A stretch of 27,981 nucleotides of DNA, taken from contig LUCW03002495.1 in assembly GCA_001586965.3 (NCBI GenBank), positions 1-27,981 of the forward strand, read 5' to 3'. A program made the translations under genes and the position numbers. The notes below the pieces were generated by a model that saw only the letters and a program-made list of their open reading frames with translations, did not search any database and was not told where the DNA came from. The stretch is from Sphaeroforma sirkka (Eukaryota; Opisthokonta; Ichthyosporea; Ichthyophonida). This document shows positions 19,340 through 27,981 of the stretch, piece by piece (position 1 is the first letter of the stretch; the number at the start of each line of letters is the position of its first letter).

Positions 19340-21051
19340 CTAAGGAGGCACGCATTTGGTGTACACTTCCAACTGAATCAGCCTGGTAGTGCCAGTCTCC
19401 TGCAGCCTGTTCGTACAGACAGGGTACAACTGGCACCGCACTCCCGTGAAGTTCTCCGGGCACGAGCACATGGGCTGCAGACCTTCAGCTGTGCACACGC
19501 CACCATTTTCACACGGTGATGCTGTACAGGGATCATCGGGGATACCACAGTGGTCTCCACTGTAGTTTTCGGTACACACACACACGGCATTATTCTCGTC
19601 ACAAGTGCCCTGTTCGGGTGTGCCACAGCCAGACCCGCAGTTGGTTCCTACAGTCACACATGAACCGGTTTCGTCACATGTTTGTAGAGCGGTGCATGTG
19701 TTACATTCGTTAACATTTGCCGTGTCGAAGGTACAAGCCTCAAAGAAGGGTGCGGCAGCCTCAGGAGGTGGAGTATCCAGCTAATGACGAGTAGTAAAAC
19801 CAAATTGGTAAGCCATATGCATATGGATATGGCGACGAAAGCGAACAGCTAGCAATGCAGAAGGCACCGATGATCAGAGTATACATCGGATTCAATTGTT
19901 ACACATACAAATGACGAGTTTGTATGCTGCACATATTCACTAACCATGTGTTCAATTTCAAAAATGAATGATTGTAAATGGCACTTAAGGTCGCTGTAAC
20001 ACATATACACATGAATTCAACAGACCTAGAAAAATATGTAGACTACACGTAAGTGTCACCCTTTCAAACGAAGTCACTGGCAAATTAATTTAGATGTCTC
20101 CAGTTTTATATATGTGAAAGTATAAGATCAACACGATTGTATGCACACGTTGTACCTTGCGTCCCAACAAGATCTGAACTGCTGGATTATGTATATCTGA
20201 TCAAAAATGGTTCGTACATTGGCTGATAAACAAATGTACATACAAGTCAACGTTCAAATATCCTGACAATGACATACCAAAGCAAGCTGAGTGTCTATTG
20301 TACAGCCTTCAACGAAGCCGGTGATATCCTGGGCACTCATCTTCGGACAGATTTCCGAGTTGATAATCGCTTCGCACAGTTCTTTGATAGCAGGGTCAAG
20401 CGGAGGGTCGACAATCGGTACATACGACTCGTTAAGTGCTGGTGGTATAAGTACGACTGGGGGTGTCTGCGAACACGCAAGAATAAAAAGTGCTGTTTAG
20501 CTTTTGATATAAAGTGCAATTCAGTTTAAGGGCCTGTATACTTGAACAAAATGCCTGGCTTGATTTTTTTGTCAAACTTGTAGGGTATTGGTGAGCGCAG
20601 ACACCGATAAGCCCAGATCAAAAACTACTAGAGCAAAGCAAGGGGCAGCAAATGCACAATTATACAATTTACAGGTATGTTCTCAGTTCGGGGTAGCGTA
20701 TTGCCCAATAGAATTCAGCGTTAGAAAAGTACTCTAACTTGATCATTCATGAACTATACGACTTACAAAACTGCAAAAGAATTTGTATCTTATGCCTGTA
20801 ACTCTGACAGGTGATGATTACACGGATACCTGATACGTTTTACAATATATATATATATATACATATATTTATATATTGTATAACGTATCAGGTATCCGTG
20901 TATATATATATCGTAAAACGTATCAGGTATCCGTGTATTCACCACTTGCCAGAGTTACAGGCACATATATATATACATATATAAATATAAATATAAATAT
21001 AAATATAAATATAGATAAAGATAAAGATAAAGATAAAGATATAGATATAGA

Positions 21052-21119
<68 letters not shown>

Positions 21120-24100
21120 TATAGATATATAAATGATATCATCACCGAGACTTAAGCCATTTAAAAAGTAGATAGCGATCAAACATACCCCAGGAACAGG
21201 CGTTGGCAGAGGCGAGCGGGGTTCCACATTTGTATTGCCTGTGATTGAAGTATCGTGAAACACAAACATAATTATCAGTGATAGATTGGAATAATAAACA
21301 ATTTATAAAATCAACGTATATGCAGCAACAGCTCTACACATACATTGATAGGAGGGACATACCCGCATCTCATAGAAAGCATGTTAGACCTGAACATAGA
21401 TTACACGGTATCATATACTTACAGGCAGGCTCGAAGACAAAGTTATCGATGGTAGTCCCATCATTAGGCGATACGTAATCGGAGGAGTCCACTTCTCCAT
21501 CACCAACTACTTGAGGCGACGGGGAAGGACCGACCATTGGATTCATGCCACCGTTGATGATCCATTCCGACGAGGGAACAATCCACTCCTAGCAATGCGC
21601 AGTGTTACAAAAAAAGATTCAGAAGACTGCAAGTTGACATGCGAGACTGCAAGTTGACAGGCGAGACAGCTGTCTTAATGCGCCTTTACTAATGAGTCGG
21701 ATAGAAATTTAGTTTTATCATACATGGATTCTATTAGTACACATACACAACACTAGAAATTTAGTTTATAATACATAGATTCTATTAGGACACGTACACA
21801 GCACAAAATAATCACGACGATTCATACCGTGGCAAGCCAGCTCGCATCGGTATTTTCGTCTGACCCATCGCCGTTGAAGTAGCCACACAAACCCAGCAGT
21901 CTGTCTTGCTGAGATGCAGGTGCCTCGACATAGTAATTAAGGTACCTCCAGTGGTTGCCTGCGTATGAATGAACCAGTACAAAATTATTCTTCAGAACGA
22001 CTTGAGCAACAACAATCGAATATTTTAGGTGCGTAATAGTTATAACGTCTGACAACTCATTTATGAGGCATCAATCAGACTATTGCATTACAATAACTGC
22101 GTATTTTGAAGTTTACATTTTGTCCTAGTACTATTCTTTCATAGTACAAAAAAATGTCCATTAAGTAAAAAACGCAAACCACAGCTCACACAAAAAACTG
22201 TCTCCGCCAAGCCTAGTCACGCGTAACTGTAATGTGACACTCACCATCTGTTCGCTCCTGCGGTAGAAGCCAGTGGTGCACGTTACTTTAATACCATTAG
22301 GCAGACTGAAGACCACTTTGTTCGCAGATTCACGGGTGAAGCCCACGGCTGTCCCACCGTCCGCCAGGATATCAACTATCACCGTAGGATCCCTGAATAT
22401 ACGATAACAATCGGTTACGATTAGATATCAGGGAAATAAATCGAAATTGCACGATAGTTTGGAAATTTGAACACGATAAGGTGAAGGTCCAAGCAGTCCG
22501 AGCTGATAATCAAGCTACGCTTAACTCAAAAGACAACAGAAAGCTACCACAACTCACACGGTTACATTCCAGGAACAGGTCATCTGGTTAAAAATAACAT
22601 ACCAAATATCATCGAAGGAAGTGCCCTGGTTCATGCTGAATTGGACCTTGGTGCCCTTGTAGGTCATGTACCCAATGAACGTACAACTGACTTGTGCACC
22701 AATGTCATCGCACGGCTGCAGATATGTTTGCACACCCACGTCTCCATCGTAGTTGCGAAACAGCGTGAACATACCCTGAGCGTACAGATTGAATCTGTTT
22801 CCATCGAACATGGTGTAATGGGGATCTCCCCACCCTTTACACTGCACTCTGCCTGGTTCTAAACCACCGGCGGTAGGGGCTGTGGCTGGGTCAATCACTG
22901 CCACACCCCCGGGAGCAAATTGGTCATTGTCTCTGGGCTCCAGTGTGATCCACATAGTCCCTTCTACCTTCCGGTTGGATACGGAATCCAGAATCGGGGC
23001 AACGTGCACTCTCTGGGACATGGTTATAAAGAAGGTTTACCAACATTAGGCGACATTACGTATCGGTCTGCGAAGGTTTTGGTGCACTCGTATGCACAGT
23101 CTTATAGTCCAAGCTCGTAGTGTGGTGATTGTGATCATATTTCAGCCGAAAAGCCACGCACTCTTATCGTTCATAAAGATCGAGACTGTTAAAAATTAAA
23201 TTCTTAGGGAGTGAGCTGAAGGTACAATCAGCCCACAACTCGCTAAGAATGCTCAATGCTGCCGAGTGTGCAATCCAAAGCGTGGTTTCTAACGGTACAC
23301 TCGTGGCACCTCGAAGTGGATAGCTTGCTTCCATCGGCTATGACATACTTTTACAAGCCATATATATATATATATCTCAACGGCAAAACAAACCAAAAAT
23401 ACCATATCAATGTACCTGCGGAGTCTCCCAATTCTCAGGCGTGAATACCAGAACGCACTTATCAACGCCAAAGATGTCCCCTCCGGCCAGGTTGAAGATA
23501 TCGACGTATACGGTTTCAGTTGGCTTTTCCGAAAGGCGAGCTTCGAAATATTCAATTTCGGGTTTGCCACTCACGGTAATTGTATTGTGTGTGGTAACCA
23601 GCACCTGCAATAGATCCAAAATAGATCTACTAAGCCTCGTGTTGACAGATGGCAAACAATGTACATAAAATAGCAACATCAGAGCTCCAACAACTAGATG
23701 TACCATTCCGTGTGCCAGGCGTTATAAATACTTGGGAAGAACATCTCAACGGACTATTGTCTTATGACGATGGTAGCCTGTGTAGGATTGCATATTTCTA
23801 ATACGGGCGCCCTCCTACATTGTAACGGAATGTCATGCGTACCTCTGCAGTCATGCTTGGGACCATATACTGATAGGGAACGATCGTTTTGCTGCCTGAG
23901 AAGGAGTTTGTAGCTGAGTATCGCCATTCCAGTCGTGCTACAGCACCACCGCCATTCTCATAGAAATTCACCTCAAAGGCCCGTACAGTTCCAGCATCCA
24001 TCCAAAAACTCCCACCTGTAATCATATAAACAAAGTATTCGTTGGCGTCTCACATACAACCGTTGTACAGTTGTTTCGCACAGGGGAAGGTAGGACGAAC

Positions 24101-25417
24101 CACATGATTATAGCATTATGCGTATATATAGCGCTAGTAAGTACGACTGGAAACATCACATAAATACAACGTAGCGAGCGTAATGATGAAACCACCAATA
24201 AGTCAGTTCCGGTATTCACACAACTGATACTTGAATGCTTCGAGACTGGTCAACAAAATGAAAAATGTTTCATCTGACAAACTACATACTTTGAAACGCC
24301 GTTAATCGATCAGCATGACACGAATAGTCATTGGCAACCAATACGTTGTTCATATACACCCTTATTCCGTCGTCAGAGTTCGTCCACATCTGGTACCATC
24401 CTGAGCACGGGAATACCATTCTATACGACCAGCGTACGAAAAAATTATCGTACAAATCGGGCGCGCTATAATGAAAACCGGTCGGATTGACTGCCCCCTA
24501 AATAGTTTAAGGTAGCGTGGTGTTGCTTAGAATCATGCTGCAAACATACAAATGACACCCTGAAATCGCATTGGCAGCTGTACCTATCGCGTGCTTGGTT
24601 GCCCTCCTGAGAGAACCGCATATGGGCTAAGCATGCTTGTACGTCCCCGGTTACATGAACGCGAACAACTTGGACAATCTAGATACCTTTGAATAATCAA
24701 TATATCATTTTCTAATTAGCACTCTTTCGATGACAGAACGTTTGAGCACAATGACAGCCGTGTCGAAAGCGATTACACCGTTTAACCCATAGCGAAACGA
24801 ACCTCTTCTATAGTATGATTAGAGTAGATTGAAGCAGGCCATTCCAAAACTACTAGTTCATTCCTTGACCAACTAATAATCGCCAGTGATAGCAACACTA
24901 GAGTTAAATGAAAAGCAATCACAAACTAACTTCAATTATCACGGAAAATCATAAACACAAAAAATATAATCTGACTTAAGTAACAGGATCTCATGTCATA
25001 CACATCACACAAGTCAAGTGTATTGGTGGTCAAGTAAGCAAAATCAAACAAGCACACTCATACACAATTGCAAGCATCGACCATCGTTCATAAACTTGAA
25101 TTGCTTGTGCTAACGCCCCTTGTGCAACTTACTTTGATATTTCCAATCGTTTGCATATCAACGCCGTTCTCTACACGGTCGTAGTGTATATGGGCCAGGT
25201 TCGGAAGCGCACTATTAGCACAATTGCCCGCTTCAGAGTAACTAGGGTAATACTGAGCATACGCACCCCGCGTTTCCATGTGGGACAGTGCTGTTACATT
25301 GTGGGATCCAGTGGCACACGTAAGTGGGTATTCGTATATTGCAGTGTTTAAGCCATCTGCTATATGCACAAGTGCAAGCAAGGCAATGAGCCCCGATTTC
25401 GATGACTTCGCGTGCAT
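19340..25417 (-). CDS. secreted multidomain protein: PA14, Calx-beta-like, VWD, C8-like, EGF (11 exons)
   Basis: Probably an extracellular matrix or adhesion protein. My exons, 5' to 3' on the minus strand: 25133-25417, 24290-24497, 23843-24015, 23416-23604, 22603-23012, 22245-22392, 21828-22048, 21423-21588, 21189-21238, 20278-20466, 19340-19780. All have GT donors and AG acceptors and phases agree, except that exon 6 is one base short. Exon 1 begins with a signal peptide ([13 protein letters not shown] core). Exons 1-3 form a PA14 domain ([35 protein letters not shown]). Exon 4 is Calx-beta-like ([11 protein letters not shown]). Exons 5-7 form a VWD domain ([12 protein letters not shown] to [11 protein letters not shown]). 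Exons 8-9 are an acidic Pro-rich linker. Exon 10 and the start of exon 11 have Cys spacing like a C8 domain. Exon 11 has two EGF-like repeats ([19 protein letters not shown]). No transmembrane helix or GPI signal is evident. With the missing base the product would be 826 aa. Confidence 0.8.
20794..20962. repeat. long inverted repeat in an intron of the PA14-VWD gene
   Basis: Left arm about 20794-20845, right arm about 20908-20962, imperfect over roughly 50 bp (GCCTGTAACTCTG...ACACGGATACCTGATACG and its complement). Inside, a third copy of the arm's inner half lies at 20877-20901 in the right-arm orientation, with TA runs between. The RNA would form a strong hairpin within the intron between exons 9 and 10. 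It may be a MITE-like insertion. Confidence 0.85.
20964..21131. repeat. compound microsatellite (ATAAAT, GATAAA, TA)
   Basis: Arrays of ATAAAT, then GATAAA, then GATATA, then a long TA run, ending about 55 bp before exon 9 of the PA14-VWD gene. It directly follows the inverted repeat. Confidence 0.95.
21334..22493 (-). repeat. segmental duplicate (pair of 7367-8554)
   Basis: Spans exons 6-8 and their introns in the main gene. Compared with the other copy it carries an extra GCAAGTTGACA unit near 21630-21660, longer A runs near 22150 and 22170, and CC instead of CCC at about 22256 in exon 6. Confidence 0.95.
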
Positions 25418-25494
25418 TGTATAAGATACCCGGATTGCAGGTGTATTACTTAAAAAGGATATATACTTCTTTTTGCAGTCGTATCCATATATAT
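25418..25494 (-). promoter_or_regulatory. presumed 5' flank of PA14-VWD gene
   Basis: Short stretch between the start codon and the TA microsatellite. It should hold the 5' UTR and possibly promoter. I see no definite core promoter element beyond TA-rich sequence. Confidence 0.2.
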
Positions 25495-25531
25495 CGTGTA
25501 ATTATATATATATATTCACGTCTAATATTAT

Positions 25532-25599
<68 letters not shown>

Positions 25600-25698
25600 G
25601 TATATATGTATCTATATATTCACTATATATATATATTTATATATGTATGTATCTATATATGTATGTATGTATCTATATATGTATGTATATATGTATCC
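25495..25698. repeat. TA / TATG microsatellite
   Basis: Long TA run followed by TATG- and TATCTA-type variants. It begins about 80 bp upstream of the PA14-VWD start codon. Confidence 0.95.
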
Positions 25699-25734
25699 AC
25701 GTCTAATATACGTTGACTATTCACACAGGTGTAA

Positions 25735-27180
25735 GCAGGTATACTGACAAACACGCGTGAGCCGCCCGCATATTATACAAAGCCTATATGGTTCAATATT
25801 TGTAATTTCAGCAGAAGCAAGTACTTGTTTTTTCTCAAAAACTAGAAGCATGCATCAAGAAATTATGACCATAAGAATTAAAATAAAAAAAGAATAGGCT
25901 ACAAATTACAAACCGTTCAATTTTTAGAAGCCTCTGAAAACTATAGAGTTTTTTAAAACTCTTTCCCCACCCCTTATTGGTTGGGATATAAAAATGTCTT
26001 GCCCTTAGGTTTAATTCCAAAATAAAATTAATTTGTGGTTTCCAAAATTCAAAAGTAAAGCATTTGTTTGGTTTTGCTTTTTCATAAAAAAAAAACATTT
26101 CCTATAAATACTCGTGGCCCTCTAAAATTTGAACAACACACTCTGTATTCCAATTTTTTTAACTATTTATCAGTGTGTATTTATGTGCAAATATATAAAC
26201 GTTTACTATAGTTAAGTACATATGTATGTATTAAATATAACGTTCCGGAATATTATTTAATATTTTTACGAGGGAATGAGTTATTGCTTTTTTTTTATTG
26301 TTTTTATTTAAATTATTTTTTCACAAGACAGTTCCCGTCCCACCGCCCTCAGATCCCTAGACCCCAGTCACCCCACTTCCCACACCCCAGAGAGAGTGCC
26401 CCACAGGCCAAGGCCCCCCCACTGGGCCCACCCATATAATTGAAATATAAATAAAATAAATAAATATAAAAAGCATTTTTTTTTTTTGGGATTTTTATTT
26501 ATTTTACTTTTTTAATATAGCCTTTGTCAACTCATTCAACTGTCAAGACTCAAACTTCTCAAGTATCAACAGTATTTTGAATATGTAAACGCGCCATATT
26601 TAAAACTCTTAATATGGTACGGCATTTTATACTGTTATGAACCAGTGATAGTTTGACAGTGGCAGTATTAACAAATCAATCATCCGGAAAATCAACGACG
26701 TAACCAGAACTGTCCAATTATTTTTGGGATTCGGCTGCAAATGACGTTTGTAGCCAATGAAAACCCATTCAGGCTTCTCGTGAATCCCTTGAAGCGGGTG
26801 TACACTGCACAGACCACTTGGGCCCTATTAAAATCAATTTTTGCGTTTGTGTTCAACGTTTACTGCATGATGGCTGCAGAACGCATCATCGTTGAATATT
26901 GAAATATTTATTTATTCCTACTATGTATGTATGTTATTGTAAATAAATAGCACGCATCACAGGCCACATTGCACAAGGCATTGCAAGTGCGTAGACTGCA
27001 GACTGCAGACTAGAACAACTGGATACGGTATTCTGATCCCTCACAACCCTATCTACACGACCTTATTGAGTGTAACATCATCTCAGCCCGTGTGTATCCT
27101 CTGCACAACAATTCATTCCACGACAACAAGTCTGCGCACATACCGAGAATTGAGCTATACAGCAAATATAGTATATATGA
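25735..27180. other. gene-free AT-rich stretch with a C-rich block
   Basis: No exon recognised. Poly-T and poly-A runs are common (26152-26160, 26290-26298, 26479-26488). The block 26336-26430 is strikingly C-rich on the plus strand and is treated separately. CTGCAGA is repeated near 26996-27010. Confidence 0.5.
26362..26388 (-). other. G-quadruplex motif in a C-rich island
   Basis: Plus strand: four C runs of 4, 4, 3 and 4 separated by 5, 4 and 3 bases, so the minus strand fits the G3+ N1-7 pattern. More C runs extend to 26430, all inside strongly AT-rich DNA. Confidence 0.7.
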
Positions 27181-27220
27181 ATAATATTCAACACAAAGAC
27201 AATATCAAATAACTGCTAAG

Positions 27221-27668
27221 ATGGATCGTATAGAATCACTCACTAGAAGACGGTCGAGTAAGATCTCGCTTATGTCCAACAGCTCAATTGTAGACGAGCC
27301 TCATAAGCGCTACTGTAAAGGGGAGATGTGCTCTTGGCAGCAGCAACTCACTGTATGTCGCCAGCAAAAATACAAACTGTATGCATAAATTTTAAATATA
27401 TACGGTATGTTTTGCATTCTAAATACATACTGTATATATAAATTTCGAAATACAAATTTTAATTTTGTAAGTATATTACACACTATATATATTGCCAGCC
27501 TTAAGACACTATGATCTCCTACATGCATGCGAACTATATATTCGTTTCTACATGCACTACATTCAAATATATTCCTAACTGTAAACATTCATTCAGGAAA
27601 AGATTTACAGTTGTCTGATAATTGGAGACGTTTGTGCTCTTTCTCAGCACAAACTTGTGTCGCAATAG
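27221..27668 (+). CDS. possible small two-exon gene, unknown function
   Basis: ATG at 27221 in a favourable context (AAGATGG) opens 44 codons rich in Arg and Ser (LTRRRSSKISLMSNSS), ending at a donor GTATGT at 27353. An acceptor ATTCAG at 27591-27596 allows an in-phase second exon 27597-27668 of 23 codons and a TAG (KIYSCLIIGDVCALSQ). The predicted product is 67 aa with no domain I recognise. If exon two ends earlier at another donor, this could be the start of a larger gene leaving the window. Unspliced, the frame is only 56 codons. It is transcribed divergently from the PA14-VWD gene. Confidence 0.35.
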
Positions 27669-27911
27669 TTTGTACATAACGATGGAAGCTTTTATATTTT
27701 AAGTGCGTGCTTTTATTGTCCAACATCAGCCAGACAAGTATGTTGGCCATTGAGTTTTGACCAATCAATAGTCACCGCTGAGATTTTTTTTTACAATTGA
27801 GCATCCGTAGCCTTATCGAATGCAATAGAATAGCAAGCAGGTTCGATCCGACTATACTATATCATTACATTCGATACAGATCTGTTTTAGATCGCTTCAC
27901 GTGAATATTTC

Positions 27912-27975
27912 CTTATATATATATATACATACATACATACATACATACAAACATGCATACATAGATCATAAATAC
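27912..27975. repeat. TA / CATA microsatellite
   Basis: TA run followed by CATA units, continuing nearly to the window edge. Confidence 0.9.
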
Positions 27976-27981
27976 ATACAC

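Noticed and set aside
22641..22862. Plus-strand open frame over the VWD exon
   Set aside because: Shadow of exon 5 of the minus-strand gene.
27835..27860. GGTTCGATCC resembling a tRNA T-loop
   Set aside because: No matching T-stem, D-arm or acceptor stem can be drawn from the surrounding sequence.
27912..27975. CRISPR-like repeat array
   Set aside because: Units are 4-bp microsatellite repeats with no spacers, in eukaryotic DNA.

Overview
This window looks like nuclear DNA of an intron-rich, repeat-laden eukaryote. Genes carry many short introns with GTATGT/GTAAGT-type donors and YAG acceptors, intergenic DNA is AT-rich with long TA microsatellites, and three classes of decayed transposon are interleaved with one large gene. 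A PA14/VWD/EGF multidomain secreted protein would suit a unicellular holozoan (ichthyosporean-like) or a similar protist, but that placement is a guess. Nothing bacterial is visible: no operons, rRNA, tRNA or CRISPR.

Layout. 1-600: no gene seen. 640-902: TA microsatellite. 1058-3841 (+): 3' part of a MULE-type DNA transposon gene with introns (SWIM zinc finger, CCHC knuckle, low-complexity linker), followed in the same orientation by a Ulp1/C48 cysteine protease domain. 4094-4238: symmetric array of a 16-bp motif. 5716-8554 (-): broken partial copy of the gene at 19.3-25.4 kb. Three exons and a piece of 3' flank are present, and the middle (5838-7366) is replaced by unrecognised, coding-looking minus-strand sequence. 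9087-15666 (+): Ty3/gypsy-like retroelement with gag, protease, RT, RNase H, a Dam-like methyltransferase domain, DDE integrase and GPY/F-like tail, broken by single-base shifts mostly at homopolymers. 16009-16640 (+): a second MULE relic. 16770-18700 (+): a strongly decayed second gypsy pol. 19340-25417 (-): an 11-exon gene for a secreted protein (signal peptide, PA14, Calx-beta-like, VWD, C8-like, two EGF-like). A long inverted repeat sits in one of its introns. 25495-27981: microsatellites, a C-rich block with G-quadruplex potential on the minus strand, and a possible small two-exon gene at 27221-27668 (+).

The exon model of the main gene was built by hand from splice sites. Every exon junction keeps phase except one: exon 6 lacks a single C that its duplicate at 8.3 kb retains. 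With that base the model is 2481 nt (826 aa); without it the frame breaks. Many breaks in the retroelement and one in the MULE gene also fall in homopolymers. Either this assembly has homopolymer-length errors, or the elements are young and only lightly damaged. This should be settled before any of these genes is called dead.
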